Shown: one piece after another, positions 22,706-35,036 of the stretch
How positions within the stretch are numbered: the first letter of the stretch is position 1
Layout: each line of letters begins with the position of its first letter
Assembly (NCBI RefSeq): GCF_026213295.1
Contig: NC_079413.1
Coordinates: 17,184,026-17,248,025 of the forward strand
From: Gadus chalcogrammus
Taxonomy: Eukaryota > Chordata > Actinopteri > Gadiformes > Gadidae
DNA: 64,000 bases
Direction: 5' to 3'
The notes under the pieces: model-generated
Databases searched by the model: none
What the model was told of the DNA's origin: nothing
Seen by the model: the letters and a program-made list of their open reading frames with translations, nothing else
Translations under genes and position numbers: made by a program

Positions 22706-24028
22706 GACGACTGTGAAATAACACAAGCAGCACCAACATCATGAGAGACAAGTTAAAACTTCACGCATGCTTGTTGTTACAATGTACAACATTGATAGTT
22801 CCTCAAATGGAGTGCTGAGAATGGGTGTGCACTTCGTAGGCCTACAGTGCATGTGAAATATTTACCCATGGTGACATACACAAGTGCGTGTGTGCGACAC
22901 AGAGCCAATTTTGAGGCAGGCCTGGCTAACATGAGATTCTACTATCATCCTTACCTCCCTTCTCCTACTCCCAATCCCTTGCTCTTCTCCTCTCTTTCGC
23001 TCTCCACACCGCCAAGCCTAGTTACCCTAAAGAGGATGGTGAATTCACTTAAACCAGCAAAGGTTGCCAATGCATATTTGTTACAGTTTGCTAACACCTT
23101 TACTGTCACTGGCACTTGTTAATTTGTGAATCAGGCCTCTCTCTCTGTCTCTCTCGCTCTCTCTCACACACTAAGCAGCACCAAATACAATCTTGACGAC
23201 TTTTGTAGTGCTGTGTGTGTATAGCACTAGCCACACTTTCGCCCCTTCTGAACTTGAACACGCAGTTAATTTCCTTTCCTAGCTCCTCTTGTTTATGTTG
23301 GTAGCTTAGCCATATCATGTCACGTTGTCAACATTGGATACATGGAGCAGAACATAGTGGGTCATGTGTCCGATACTTTTTGGAAACGTTTTCTTCATAA
23401 AACGTGCCAGACAGATTTTGTATACATTTTGTTCCTTAGTATTAGCTACATGGCTATGCCGTCTTTCAGAACCTTTCATTAACTGCTCTAAAGAGAGAAA
23501 AACGAGTGCATCTTCATTGTACCCAGCACTTCTGAAAATGCACTTCCGAATGCATCTCTGTCCCCAGCGCATTTAAAACCAAACTGCCCATGCATTTAGA
23601 TCTAATGGGGAACATTGAGACGTCGGCATTATGAGGAGTTGGAATTACGGAATGGGGCCGGGGCCAACGTCATCTAGCTGGTTTATTACATAGCTAACAC
23701 ATAGGTAATAATAATAATAATAATAATACATTTAATTTAGAGGCGCCTTTCAAGACACCCAAGGTAACACATAGCTAATGATGCTGCTCTCTAGAGAAGC
23801 GACAACAACCCACAAAATTTGAGAGAACTATCAAAAGCTTCATAACTTACCTGTGTGACTGTGTTGACGTTTTTGAATCCGTGGTCATGTAAGAGAGAGA
23901 CGGTAGATGACCAATGCAATCGAGTGACAAGTCACCGTCACCGAGCCGCACGTGGGGGGCCGAATCAAATCATGGATCTATCCCATTGGCTAGCTAGCCC
24001 GAACAGCCATATTCCCATTGGCTGTAAA
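22706..24028. other. hAT 5-prime flank; no further gene seen
   Basis: This is the region upstream of the transposase start, which must hold its promoter. A CT-rich tract lies at 23134-23166, and (TAA)n followed by aggcgcctttcaagacaccc-aagg at 23706-23762 looks like the 3-prime tail of a LINE/SINE fragment. No TATA box could be assigned with confidence. Confidence 0.45.
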
Positions 24029-24871
24029 CAGAGCCGGATTAAATAAATGGACTACACTAGGCAGACTGTATTTTTTGGGCCCCCCTCCATCGATAACCTA
24101 ACCTAACCCTAACACTTACCAAAGTTACTAATAAAAGTTAATTCACATTTTACATAGCGTAGTCTTTGGTTACAAGTTGGTTATTTGTACGCCAAAATAA
24201 GTCATGTGTTGTATATTAAACAGTCTATCAGACTATTTTTTGATTTTTATTATTTATACGTTATTACACGGCTCTATTAAATGCTATTAAATTATCCTTA
24301 TCTTATCCATTGCCAGTGTCATTGTTAAGGCAGTAGTCCCAGTAAATCACCAATAGGTGTCACGGTGTCAGCATTGCTATGTAAACAGAGCAAAAAAGAT
24401 AAATGTAGTAAGCTATTGCATTTTGCAGAAAATCTTAATTAAATGTGTTGATTAAATTGAAAAGTTAAATAAGTAGTCAAATATACAAAGACTAATAAAA
24501 TATGCAGTCAGAGAAAGTGTGCTGTAGTGGTAAAGATGTTTATTTTCATGGACAAGCATCACCTATCTTCAATTTTCCAACACTCTCATTTAGCATGCTC
24601 CACTCAGGGATAATCTTCAGCCTTCCAGCACCACAGGCCTCCATTGCAGTAGAAACACATCTTGACAGCATCATCACGATCTTGTGGAGAAATAATAAAA
24701 TGTATATATAAGCTGAAAGACAGCTGTTTGAGATTTGAATATACCGGTACTTGGTTTGTTCCTCATATTTCATTTCATTATAGTAGAAAGTATAGCCCTA
24801 TATTATGCATTTCATTTATATGCATTCACTTTACTTATTAAGATTTAGATTTTTAAATGGAAAACTTACAT

Positions 24872-25196
24872 TTACAGATGCTTTCTCCTGAGTTTTGATG
24901 AGGCAAAGTCCTCTATAATGTCTTCAAAATCCAGGGAGGTTGTAAATCTATTCTCAATTGCCAACAGGGCAAAGGCATTCTGTTTTTTTTCTGTTACTAT
25001 TGCTCTCCGGTATGTTTTCACTCTTTTCATCGTAGAAAATGACGGCGCTGATGTTGACGGCGCCACAGCGTCTTCCGCTGTCTTCACAGCTGTCGGACGG
25101 CTGCCCGACAGAAACTTCTGTAAAGCCCCCCGCTGTTTCTTCTTTTGTTCCTCTTCATTTTTTTCTTTTTATGTTTTGCCGCACCCAAAAGCATCT
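24872..25196 (-). pseudogene. hAT transposase relic, N terminus fused to C terminus
   Basis: On the minus strand a basic start (MLLGAAKHKKKK) leads, after a one-base frame slip, into QRGALQKFLSGSRP, the usual opening of ZMYM1-like hAT proteins. It then passes through APSTSAPS to KRVKTYRRAIV, FALLAIENR and DFEDIIEDFA, the usual last 60 residues. The whole catalytic core is missing. This is the expected product of an internal deletion and gives the origin of the non-autonomous element. Confidence 0.65.
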
Positions 25197-25297
25197 TGAA
25201 TGTTAGCCTACACAAGAAACGACCTGCCTGCTAGCTTTATTGTCCCGCTTAGTCTTGACCCGCTGACCTCCTCTCGGACTTAACTGATTGGCGTTAA

Positions 25298-25727
25298 AGG
25301 CACCCAGTGCAACTTTATGTAAACATTCAATGAAAAATAAACATTCAATTTCTAGTCTTTTTTACACGTAGTAAGTTTCAATAACTCCATACCATTACAT
25401 ATCGACATTCAAGGAGCAAAGATGAGACGTCGCTGTGTGGTGAGAACTGATAGAAAATCGTAAACAACAACAATCGCCGGTGGGGAGAAGCCATTTTTCC
25501 ATTGACTGGAAGCCTGCTTTATTTATTGTAGGTTACAAAAAATAAAGAAAATGGCGGCATTGTTGTTGTTATCGATTTTCTATCAGTTCTCACCACACAA
25601 CGACGTCTCATCTTTGCTGCTTGAATGTCGGTATGTAATGGTATGGAGTTATTGAAACTTACTACGTGTAAAAAAGACTAGAAATTGAATGTTTATTTTT
25701 AAGCCTCGAAAGTTGCACTGGGTGCCT
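25298..25727. mobile_element. palindromic MITE with TTAA target duplication
   Basis: The ends read AGGCACCCAGTGCAACTTT in both orientations, flanked by TTAA at 25294-25297 and 25728-25731. The arms (about 190 bp each) are near-complete inverted copies with words such as gagacgtcg, gatagaaaatcg and attgaaacttac; the centre is at about 25500-25540. TTAA targets are used by piggyBac and Kolobok superfamilies; I cannot choose between them. Confidence 0.85.
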
Positions 25728-26170
25728 TTAATGTGACGTAACGTTAAGATAAACAACGTCACTATTTTTACTTAATTAATATATATTGATATATTATCAC
25801 TGAAATAAATAGTAGGCAGGACATTTGTATTGGCTATCTCATTTTTTTTTTTTTTTTACTTCTGTCTGGGCCCCCCCCCGCCGATCAGGCCCTAGGCACG
25901 TGCCTAGTTTGCCTTTGGGTTAATCCGGCTCTGGCTGTAAGAGCTGTCGATGGAATCGGATTGAGTTATTTCGGGTGTGCGGCGCGCACTGTGTGCAGAG
26001 ATGCGTTGAGGGAACGGAGTGTACTTCAGGGAAAACCTAAGTGTTCTACCCATAGAAATATTGAATTTCTATATCCCTATTCCCAGCGATTTATTGGGGG
26101 GGACATTTTGGGCATATCTGAACATTGGGGGGGACTTGTACCCCCCAATGTATATGGCCGCTACGCCTAT

Positions 26171-27500
<1,330 letters not shown>

Positions 27501-27892
27501 CTTTTTTTCCTTCTGATAGGGTCTTCAGCCTCTGACTGTATGTCTGATGTTAAACACAGTAAGGACTTTTTCAGGTAGTCCTTTGCCTTAACATATGTTG
27601 CTGAAAGTGAATGGCATGCATTAGTGAAATTTAGCAAGTTGAATCTTATAGAAACGTTTTCATATGCAGCATTTTTCCTTACCACAGCAACCAAGACCCT
27701 CACGTCACCGTGCACGTCCCACGCTGCACCTGGAGGAAGGTGGTGCGCGACTGCCTTCTGGAGGCGGTTATGATCGTAAGAACTAGGAGGCCAGAAACAA
27801 TTCCATGACTCCCCTGCCTCCTCCAACCAGCTGCTTGGCACTATGGTAGTGCTCCTATCTTTGAATTCGACGACCTTCCACACCTGTGCCAT
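27501..27892 (-). CDS. DUF4806-like gene, N-terminal exon(s)
   Basis: The minus-strand frame starts MAQVWKVVEF at 27892 and runs to a donor (aaaaag|gtaaaa, exon end 27501). The pattern VVEF ... VPSSWL ... WNCFWPP ... AVAHHLPPGAAW ... RVL ... SDIQSEAED is the conserved first block I associate with DUF4806-type proteins. The segment between AAYEN and TYVKAKD (about 60 bp ending cactttcag) has no place in that pattern and may be a short in-frame intron. The gene lies directly downstream of the EnSpm-like transposase on the same strand, which suggests that both belong to one CACTA element. Function unknown. Confidence 0.55.
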
Positions 27893-28582
27893 CTGTCAAT
27901 GAGGTGAATGAAAGAAAATAAAAAATCGCTGTGTTTTGAGTGTGAAAAATAAGCCTTAGAAATATATTTGGCCTATATATCAGTCATTGTTGTTATATAT
28001 AACATAGTGTGTATGTTGCAAGATCAACAGTGATCACAGTTGATCACAGTCTCAGAAATATTTGGCCTGTTAAGCCCTTTGTAATCACCACTGTAATGGT
28101 GATTAAGGGCTATACAAATAAAATGTAATTGAAAATTGAATCACTATCATAAGTGGTGAGAGAACTGCATACACCAGCTTAACTTGGGTGAAGACGTACT
28201 CTGAAACCTGTCGTCTCTAACTACTATCTAAGCCTAACTATCTACAACCGAACTATCTTCAAAGGCTTGCCGGGCTCGAGGCAAATGCCCCCTCCCCAGA
28301 ATTACCTTCTCAAAAACCAAAAAAATAGAAAAAAAAAAAAGCACTTCGCAGGAAGAGTATACAATGCTACTCAGCTGAAGCACTCTAACTACTCAGATCA
28401 TTCACAGCTGATTTACAGCAGTTTGTCACCACTCAGATATATATTTTTTGGCTATTTGTCGTTTTTTTTTTTTTTTTTCATTCATTAATTCGATTTTAGG
28501 ACTGGTGTATTTTATATAAAGAAAAAGTTCAAAAACAAAAAAATCTTTTTTTTTTTTTTTTTGGATTGCAGAAGACAAGGAA
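27893..28582. other. intergenic part of the CACTA-like element; LINE/SINE tail and poly-T tracts
   Basis: A tail of the type aagccctttgtaatcacc ... gggctatacaaataaaatg lies at 28072-28130, which is the usual 3-prime end of teleost L2-related or SINE copies. Homopolymer T runs lie at 28460-28479 and 28548-28562. Confidence 0.55.
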
Positions 28583-30553
28583 TTAGGATTGGTGAAGAAG
28601 AGGGATGGCAACATAATGGTCTTGGTCTGGAAAAAGCACACATTTTCTGCTGACATCCCCAAGGAGCTCAACCTCAAGATCATCTACCAACGTATGGACC
28701 TGAAAACAGCCTATTCGAGAGGAGGGGCAGGGATATGTGAAATGGGATTCCTTGTACCCAAATCGTCTGTAGATGATGAAGACTGAACCAGAGGATAGCA
28801 CAATGTTTTGGACCAGTCCAATATCCTGTCCAACTGCTATGCAGTTGTTCCCAGTCTTTGTTGACAGGCAGAAATCTGTTGTTACTACCTTTCTGTACTG
28901 TTTGGCAGTACTGAATTGCAGAGGCAAAGGACCATCCTGGTGCATTTCGTACGAAAGGGGCTGCTTACTTGGAGGTGGAGTAACAGTTTGAGGCACCTCT
29001 GACAGTCTCTTGACTACCTGTTGTAATGGTAGTTGAGGCTTTCGCAACATTTTTTTTACTTTTCCAAGGAAGTTTTCATAAGGAAATGCAGAGACACGGT
29101 CAAGGGCACCAAACTGTTTGTACACATCAGCTAGATGTATCACCTGATGAACTGTAAATACAATTTCTCCTTGACCATATAAATCTCCAAAGCTTTTAAC
29201 AAATGCTGTTAGGACTCGGTTGGCAAAATCAATCATGGGTGCAGAGAGGTTGGGGCTGAGTAATAAGAACACACCCACGGAAAACAACAGGAAGTTCTCA
29301 AAAATCTCTTCTGGTAGATTGTGCTTTAGGACCACAGGTCCACTGTAAATCATGAACTGCCTTAGTTCTGTAGCCTTCCATCTTTCGATCTCTGTCAGCT
29401 CTTGTGGTTTTCGGGCAAATTCAGATGGAATATGGGGACGGAGAGCAATCAGTTTAGATGATATAGCTGAGATGACATTAGATGGCTGTCTTATGGCCAG
29501 GTTTTTGCCCTTCATCCAGAAAAGAATGAGTTTTTTTGTTACACCCAAACAGCAGAGGTGCATGTAATCAATGGGAAACTGGGTTACCATCTGAACAATG
29601 CCAGTAAGGGGACAAGGTCGCAGGTGGTGATCTGTGTCTGACATTAAAGCAAAGTCTTCTTCTGATCTAAGCCTGGCATTTATTTCAGGATATGTCATTT
29701 TATTTTGCCACACGCCAACTTGATTGCACTTGTCACACCCAGAGTACCCATTGTGGGACTTCATCTGTTTCACAAAAGCACGTGCTGGAGCATCACAAAT
29801 GAAGGAGCACACCATCACCTTTAGAGTTTTACCTCTGAAGGTCAATCCATTCCTCAGTAGCTGGGTAAGGTCATTGACAAATTCTTTGAGGTAGTCATAC
29901 ACACTAGATGGTTTTCCACTTCCACAAAACAAACCAATAATAAAAGGTTTTTTTGTGTAATCACAATCAAGCATCGCAAGAATTGGCCAAAACTGAACTT
30001 TTGAACTCTTAAAAATGGGTAAACCGTCGATGTTGAATTGTAACCGAATTGTCTGAAGGCAGCTAGGCAAATGGATTGAATTCAATTTTGATAAAATTCC
30101 CTTAGCCAATCCAAAATGGTGATATTCACCACCACCTAATGCATGCACAGCTATTTTCTTTTGTGTGCCAAGAAGTGTCCTGGCATCTTTAGGCAGCTCA
30201 GAGTGGTGTACTCTCAATATTGATAGAAGAGCGGTAACTGCAACAAGAGTAATGCCAAAAGTTGATGCCCATTGCTTTAGTTTAGCTTGTAAACTCATTT
30301 CCTCAGGCTCACTTTCATCAGAGCTGGATAACCCACTAAAATCCTCTCTTTCACTGGCATCACTGTCTGTAGTGTTTTGGTCAGGACTGTTCTCGAATTC
30401 TGAAGTTGTCCCACACAGTGCTAGATCTGGTAAGCTAGGGGGGGCATTTTCAGCCTGATTAACTGTACTTAAATGTAATTGCTGCAAAATCTCTTTCTCT
30501 GTCTCCCTTGCGTTGGACAAGACTCGCCTCCTTTTACTCCAATAAGAGGCCAT
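28583..30553 (-). CDS. CACTA/EnSpm-like transposase
   Basis: A single uninterrupted minus-strand frame runs from ATG at 30553 (MASYWSKRRR) to the stop at 28583, about 656 residues. It has an acidic, Ser-rich N terminus (about 40-90), LPKDARTLLGT, GGGEYHHFGL, FNIDGLPIFKSS, QFWPILAMLD, FCGSGKPSSVYDYL, then CDAPARAFVK with HNGYSGCDKC (likely zinc-binding Cys pair) and FPIDYMHLCCLGV. The tail contains PLLH. The pattern fits the tnp2/Transposase_21-type proteins of animal EnSpm elements; this is recognition by motif only. There are no stops or frameshifts. Terminal CACT repeats were not found. Confidence 0.7.
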   Translation of the reverse strand: MASYWSKRRRVLSNARETEKEILQQLHLSTVNQAENAPPSLPDLALCGTTSEFENSPDQNTTDSDASEREDFSGLSSSDESEPEEMSLQAKLKQWASTFGITLVAVTALLSILRVHHSELPKDARTLLGTQKKIAVHALGGGEYHHFGLAKGILSKLNSIHLPSCLQTIRLQFNIDGLPIFKSSKVQFWPILAMLDCDYTKKPFIIGLFCGSGKPSSVYDYLKEFVNDLTQLLRNGLTFRGKTLKVMVCSFICDAPARAFVKQMKSHNGYSGCDKCNQVGVWQNKMTYPEINARLRSEEDFALMSDTDHHLRPCPLTGIVQMVTQFPIDYMHLCCLGVTKKLILFWMKGKNLAIRQPSNVISAISSKLIALRPHIPSEFARKPQELTEIERWKATELRQFMIYSGPVVLKHNLPEEIFENFLLFSVGVFLLLSPNLSAPMIDFANRVLTAFVKSFGDLYGQGEIVFTVHQVIHLADVYKQFGALDRVSAFPYENFLGKVKKMLRKPQLPLQQVVKRLSEVPQTVTPPPSKQPLSYEMHQDGPLPLQFSTAKQYRKVVTTDFCLSTKTGNNCIAVGQDIGLVQNIVLSSGSVFIIYRRFGYKESHFTYPCPSSRIGCFQVHTLVDDLEVELLGDVSRKCVLFPDQDHYVAIPLLHQS

Positions 30554-30574
30554 CTCTGTGTGTATCGGATACAA

Positions 30575-32809
30575 TTATGAAATGCAAGTTTGATACCTTT
30601 TCTGCCGTGAGCTTTGAATGGTCTTCAGTGTCCCATAAATATGCAAATGAAGAAGAAAAAAAACACAAAGTTAGTTTTGATGGCATAGTGTGACAACAAT
30701 GAATAGTTGCATTTAACCCTTTCACATGCAAGGGAAGAATCCCCCTTCTAATAATGTATAGCCTATTAAGGACCTATTTCAGGATAAATATACAAATACA
30801 TTCACTTTGAAGTGTAGAAGGTCCTACAGGCAGCTGTAATAAACTAAGATATACTATTTATGAGATGGCTTGCAGTGTGCTTATCTGACAGGATTAAAAC
30901 CGTGCATTCTGTGTGAATGTGTATTTGAATGTTAACATTTAATAACATGTCGTTTTTAGTTATGTAATCATTTGAAAGTCCCTTCAAGTTGAAAAAGTAC
31001 ATGCATTCTTATTATGGCCACACCTGGCGTACTAGTAAATCAACTTTGATCAGATTGGTTAAAAAAATAGAGGCTGCGTGTGATTTGTTCCGGTTCAATG
31101 CATTTGTAATGAGGGGGCGCACTTCTGTGCAGTGTGCACATTAGTCGTCGTTGCCAGCAGGCTGCACCCGACAGCCAAGGGATTTACATGTGGCATAGCA
31201 AGGTAAGCAGCAGAATTGTTTCCAAATTAAGCGTAATTTAGAAATGGAGTTGAGTATTATGGTTTCATGAAAGCAAGGACAGCACTCGGTTGCTTTCGAA
31301 ACTTTGAATCGCCAACAACGGACGTTTCGGGCCGCGCGCCCTTCAGCGTGTTATGGCTTCTTCACGGCCATTACATGCTGAAAAAGGGAAACGTCCGTTG
31401 TTGGCGATTAAAAGTTTTGAATGCAACAGTGCTGTCCTTTCTTTCAGGAAATAATATTACGATACGTTGGATTCAGCACGCAGTTAAGTTATATAAAGAA
31501 GTCTAGTTAGTGTGAGCGCGTTACTGCATATATTCGATTTTTTTTCTTGCCCTTGTGGAGGCTTGGGTGAAGGGGGTCATTAATATTTGGTTTTATTTAG
31601 TATTATGGTACAATATGTAGCTGGGCCGACATGTCCACGGGTCGATTTCCCGTAGTATATTGATCATTTTGAATGATTTGGATTTCCCCGCAACGGTTTC
31701 GCGGGATTCAGCTGCTAGTCAGGGACGCAGCGCGTGACCGTGACAACGTTATTTATTGGGAAATGGGACTAAAACGAATATAATGGATGACATTCATAGT
31801 GTGGCAGGGCGAGGGGAGAAGCGGGCGTGGGGCGAGGTCACGTTAGGGACCACACCAAGCACAGCCCGTGTTCAGGAGGTTGCAGACAACGCCACTTTGG
31901 GACTTTCACTCAAAGATTTAATTTAGGACACGCAAGTAAGTTGACTCTAATGGCAGGAGACGTGGTTCACAGTTTTAACAATATATATTTTATTTAATTA
32001 ATCCAATGGACTAATCACACAATAAACTGTTAAGGCGGAGGCTGATGTGAATGGGGGGACTAGCGAAGGGAAGGGTCCAAATAATATAAATCACCCGGGT
32101 AAATGATAATCACACACACAAAAACAAATCCCAGGGAAGCACAGCACACAGGAAGAAAAGGGACACCGCCACCACCACAGACCTCCAATGGTCAAGGCGG
32201 CACACTTATGAAAATGGCTGTAACGGTTTCGGCCGTGGTAACACAACGCCAAATCTGTTGCAACGCTGTAGGCAACAGACAACAAACAGCGCTATAAACA
32301 AGGACAACAGACAAAGCTGTAAACACAACAGCGGACGGCGCTGTAATTGAAACTGCAGACGAAATATAAGACAAAGCAGCAGGGTTCAGCCGTTCAGGTT
32401 GCTCAGTAGCCGTCCCTCATCTGTTGACTCGATTGGCGGTGTCACGTTAAAATTGTACCGGGGGCGAAAATTGTACCGGCCTACGTCATCGTTTGTTTAC
32501 ATCCTGACAACCTGCCCTGCAACAGACGACGCGATGCAGAAAACATGTTTCCAAACGACGAAATAACATTTGGAATTTTGGATCTGAACTAATGTGAATC
32601 GTGAGTAGATCTCATGGTGTTTACATCGCTTTACTAGGATTTCTAAATTGCAGCTTCTGTGTTTTAACCCCTCTCAAATGCTAATGTTGTAATGGGGTTT
32701 TCTTAACCAGTGATCTTTATTGCATTTGTGAAAGCTGTTTGTGTGAGCTTGCTAAAAGTTTATAGACCAGTTTTCCTGCCAGAAATAGTTGTAGCTGCGA
32801 CATATGTCA
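30575..32809. other. no gene seen
   Basis: Upstream of the EnSpm-like transposase and left of the LTR element. Apart from the inverted repeat at 31269-31445 I see no coding signal, RNA gene or recognisable element. Small open frames here are short and compositionally random. Confidence 0.5.
31269..31445. repeat. 60-bp-arm inverted repeat
   Basis: Arms 31269-31328 and 31388-31445 are near-perfect inverse copies (cgccaacaacggacgtttc at their inner ends, gaaag-aaggacagcact at the outer ends), separated by a 59-base GC-rich loop. This may be a small MITE; no clear target duplication. Confidence 0.75.
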
Positions 32810-32814
32810 GATTA

Positions 32815-33131
32815 TGTCAGGGTGTGGGTGTCTCCCTGTGTTTCCCTCCTGTGTTGATTACTGTTCCCTCCCCTAATGTGTCTCAGCTGTTCCTCGTTGT
32901 GTTTGTTATTTAAGCCCTCGTCTTTCCTTTGTTCGGTGTGCTGTCATTGTGGTTTGCTGTGGTTCCCTGTCGTCTCCCGAGTTCCCTGTCGTCTCCCGAG
33001 TTCCGAGTTGTCTCCCGAGTTCCGAGTTTCCTGTGCCTTAGCCTTTAGGTTTGAATAAAGTGCCGTTTCCGTTCAATACCGTCTGCGTTTGGGTCCTACC
33101 TGCCTGCCCGCACCCGCAGTATACCTTAACA
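32815..33131 (+). repeat. 5-prime LTR
   Basis: The LTR contains a TATA-like tatttaag at about 32908 and a polyadenylation signal aataaa at about 33054. Tandem copies of gtctcccgagttcc lie near 32970-33020. Confidence 0.88.
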
Positions 33132-33133
33132 GA

Positions 33134-33745
33134 ATGACAGCACCTACAATGGACCCAGCGGACGATCAAGTTAGCCGTGAGTGGCAGGATTAATTTTTTA
33201 TGAAGGCAATAGCTCGCTGGGAGAGTTTGGGGTGCCACCCGGTTAGCCGTGAGCTGCAGGATTCATTTTTTATGAAGGCAATAGCTCGCTGGGAGAGTTT
33301 GGGGTACCACCCGGTTCCTCCTGGCACTCCAGCTCCCGCATTGACTCCGGTCCCCGAGCCCTGTCCGGTTCCTGAGCCCACTCCTAGCCTTCCAGAGGGG
33401 GACCGGCCTCTTCGCCTGCTTGAGGTGGTCCGCCCTCCGCTCCTGCCTGAGGGGGGCCCGCCCCCTGCTCCTTCCAGAGGGGGACCGGCCTCTGCTCCTG
33501 CCGGAGGGGGTCCGCCCTCCAGACCGTCCAGGGGAGGCACGCTCCCCGCTCCTGCCTGTGGGGGCCCTCCTCCACTCCTTCCCGAGGGGGGTTCCCCTTC
33601 AAGGCCTTCCACCGGAGGGGACCCGCCCTCTACCTGGCCTTCCACCAGAGGGGACCCGCCCTCTACCCTGTCCACCAGAGGGGACCCGCCCCCTACCTGG
33701 CCTGCCACCAGAGGGGACCCGCCCTCTGCCTGGCCCTCCTCCTGA
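33134..33745 (+). pseudogene. proline-rich frame of the LTR element
   Basis: Starting at ATG 33134 directly after the LTR, the frame reads MTAPTMDPADDQV and then hits TAA at 33191 in the first copy of a 72-bp tandem duplication (33170-33241 and 33242-33313). The second copy has TCA at the same place. Beyond the stop the frame continues through ARWESLG and a long Pro/Gly-rich low-complexity part to 33745. By position it replaces gag. No gag domain is recognised, so its coding status is doubtful. Confidence 0.5.
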
Positions 33746-33930
33746 GGGGACCCGCCCTCTGCCTGGCCCGCCTCCTGAGGGGACCCGCCCTCTGCCTGGC
33801 CCGCCTCCTGAGGGGACCCGCCCTCTACCTGGCCCGCCTCCTGAGGGGACCCGCCCTCTACCTGGCCTGCCTCCTGAGGGGACCCGCCTTCTACCTGGCC
33901 TTCCTCTTGAGGGGACCCGCCCTCTACCTC
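33590..33930 (+). repeat. 33-bp tandem repeat in the LTR element
   Basis: About ten units of the type ctcctgaggggacccgccc with variable tctgcctggcccgc. The unit length is a multiple of three, so several frames on both strands stay open (plus-strand unit PPEGTRPLPGP). Confidence 0.85.
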
Positions 33931-34291
33931 GCCTTCGCCGGCCTCCTGAAGGGTTCCGCCTTCACCGCTGCCGGCCTTCTGAGGGGGTTCTGTGCCACTG
34001 CAGGTCTCCTGAGCGACTGAGCCCTCATCGTCCTTGCCGCCGGCCTCCTGAAGGGTTCCGCCGTCACTCTGCCTCTGCTTGCCCCTCAGGCCGTCCGCCT
34101 GAGGCTCCCTGCCATGCCCTGGGGCAGTTTTCTGGCCGCCCGCCCGACATCCCTCGGCTCTGCCCCAGTCCATTTTTCTTTTTTTGATTCCCCCCTCCTG
34201 GCGCCCCTCCACCCACCCGTTTTGGGTTTGACTTTCTTTGTTTTTTGCTTGTCGTGGGTCGCCTGGGAGTCGACCCTTAAGGGGGGGGTAC

Positions 34292-34616
34292 TGTCAGGGT
34301 GTGGGTGTCTCCCTGTGTTTCCCTCCTGTGTTGATTACTGTTCCCTCCCCTAATGTGTCTCAGCTGTTCCTCGTTGTGTTTGTTATTTAAGCCCTCGTCT
34401 TTCCTTTGTTCGGTGTGCTGTCATTGTGGTTTGCTGTGGTTGTTTGTGGTGGCTAGTCCTGCGTGTTCCGTGTTCCCTGTAGTCTCCCGAGTTCCCTGTA
34501 GTCTCCCGAGTTCCGAGTTTCCTGTGCCTTAGCCTTTAGGTTTGAATAAAGTGCCGTTTCCGTTCAATACCGTTTGGGTCCTACCTGCCTGCCCGCACCC
34601 GCAGTATACCTTAACA
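34292..34616 (+). repeat. 3-prime LTR
   Basis: Matches 32815-33131 except for an inserted block near 34440-34475 and loss of gtctgcg near the end. Confidence 0.9.
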
Positions 34617-35036
34617 GATTATCTACAAGGATAAGCATTAATTGATGTCATTACAAAATGACAATCGAAATATCAGGAAAATTGCTAATATGCGTTACAA
34701 CCTCAATTCAACGCCATTTCGACGTGTGATAAATGACATTGAAAATTAGCACGTCTGACGGAAACCGACTATTTTAACCAACAATCAACCCGTTTTCGAC
34801 GCCCCATTGCTGTCTGGGATGCTAAAGGGCTAACCGGAGCTTAGAGCCTGTCCCCTCCCGTCATATTAACTGTATCTATGGCTATGCCTTTTCCTCTTTT
34901 CAATATGACCAAACACAAGGACCAGCATCCTTTCTTAACTGATAAACAAAATAATCTTTGAGTTCTACATGTTCTAGAAATGTTCATTAATTGATCGTCT
35001 TAATGTTTATTTTCTTGTCTTCTGATTCTTGAAGGG

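Larger units (their letters stand above)
24029..25933 (-). mobile_element. 1.9-kb non-autonomous hAT (internal-deletion derivative)
   Basis: The inverted ends CAGAGCCGGATTAA are identical over 14 bp at both sides. The 8-bp flanks are GCTGTAAA (24021-24028) and GCTGTAAG (25934-25941), matching at 7 of 8 positions. Inside is a short coding relic joining the two ends of a hAT transposase (24872-25196) and a later TTAA-type MITE (25298-25727). It lies in the upstream region of the larger hAT and is therefore younger than that one. Confidence 0.85.
32810..34621 (+). mobile_element. non-autonomous LTR retrotransposon (1.8 kb)
   Basis: Two LTRs, 32815-33131 and 34292-34616, begin TGTCAGGGTGTGGG and end CTTAACA. 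The target duplication GATTA lies at 32810-32814 and 34617-34621. A purine tract (aaggggggggtac) directly precedes the 3-prime LTR. The internal region is only 1.16 kb with no protease, RT or integrase, so it must have been moved by another element (Gypsy-like ends are suggested by the purine tract and 5-bp TSD). The LTRs differ by a few small indels in a repeated cccgagttcc block. Confidence 0.9.

Noticed and set aside
33190..34212. Minus-strand 340-codon frame with GGSPQEAGQ repeats
   Set aside because: A mirror of the 33-bp tandem array, opposite in direction to the LTR element, without a plausible promoter or domain.
34690..34810. Sequence with cattcaacgcc/cgacgtgtg words resembling the 10915-11185 repeat
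   Set aside because: Similarity is limited to short words; no alignable unit.
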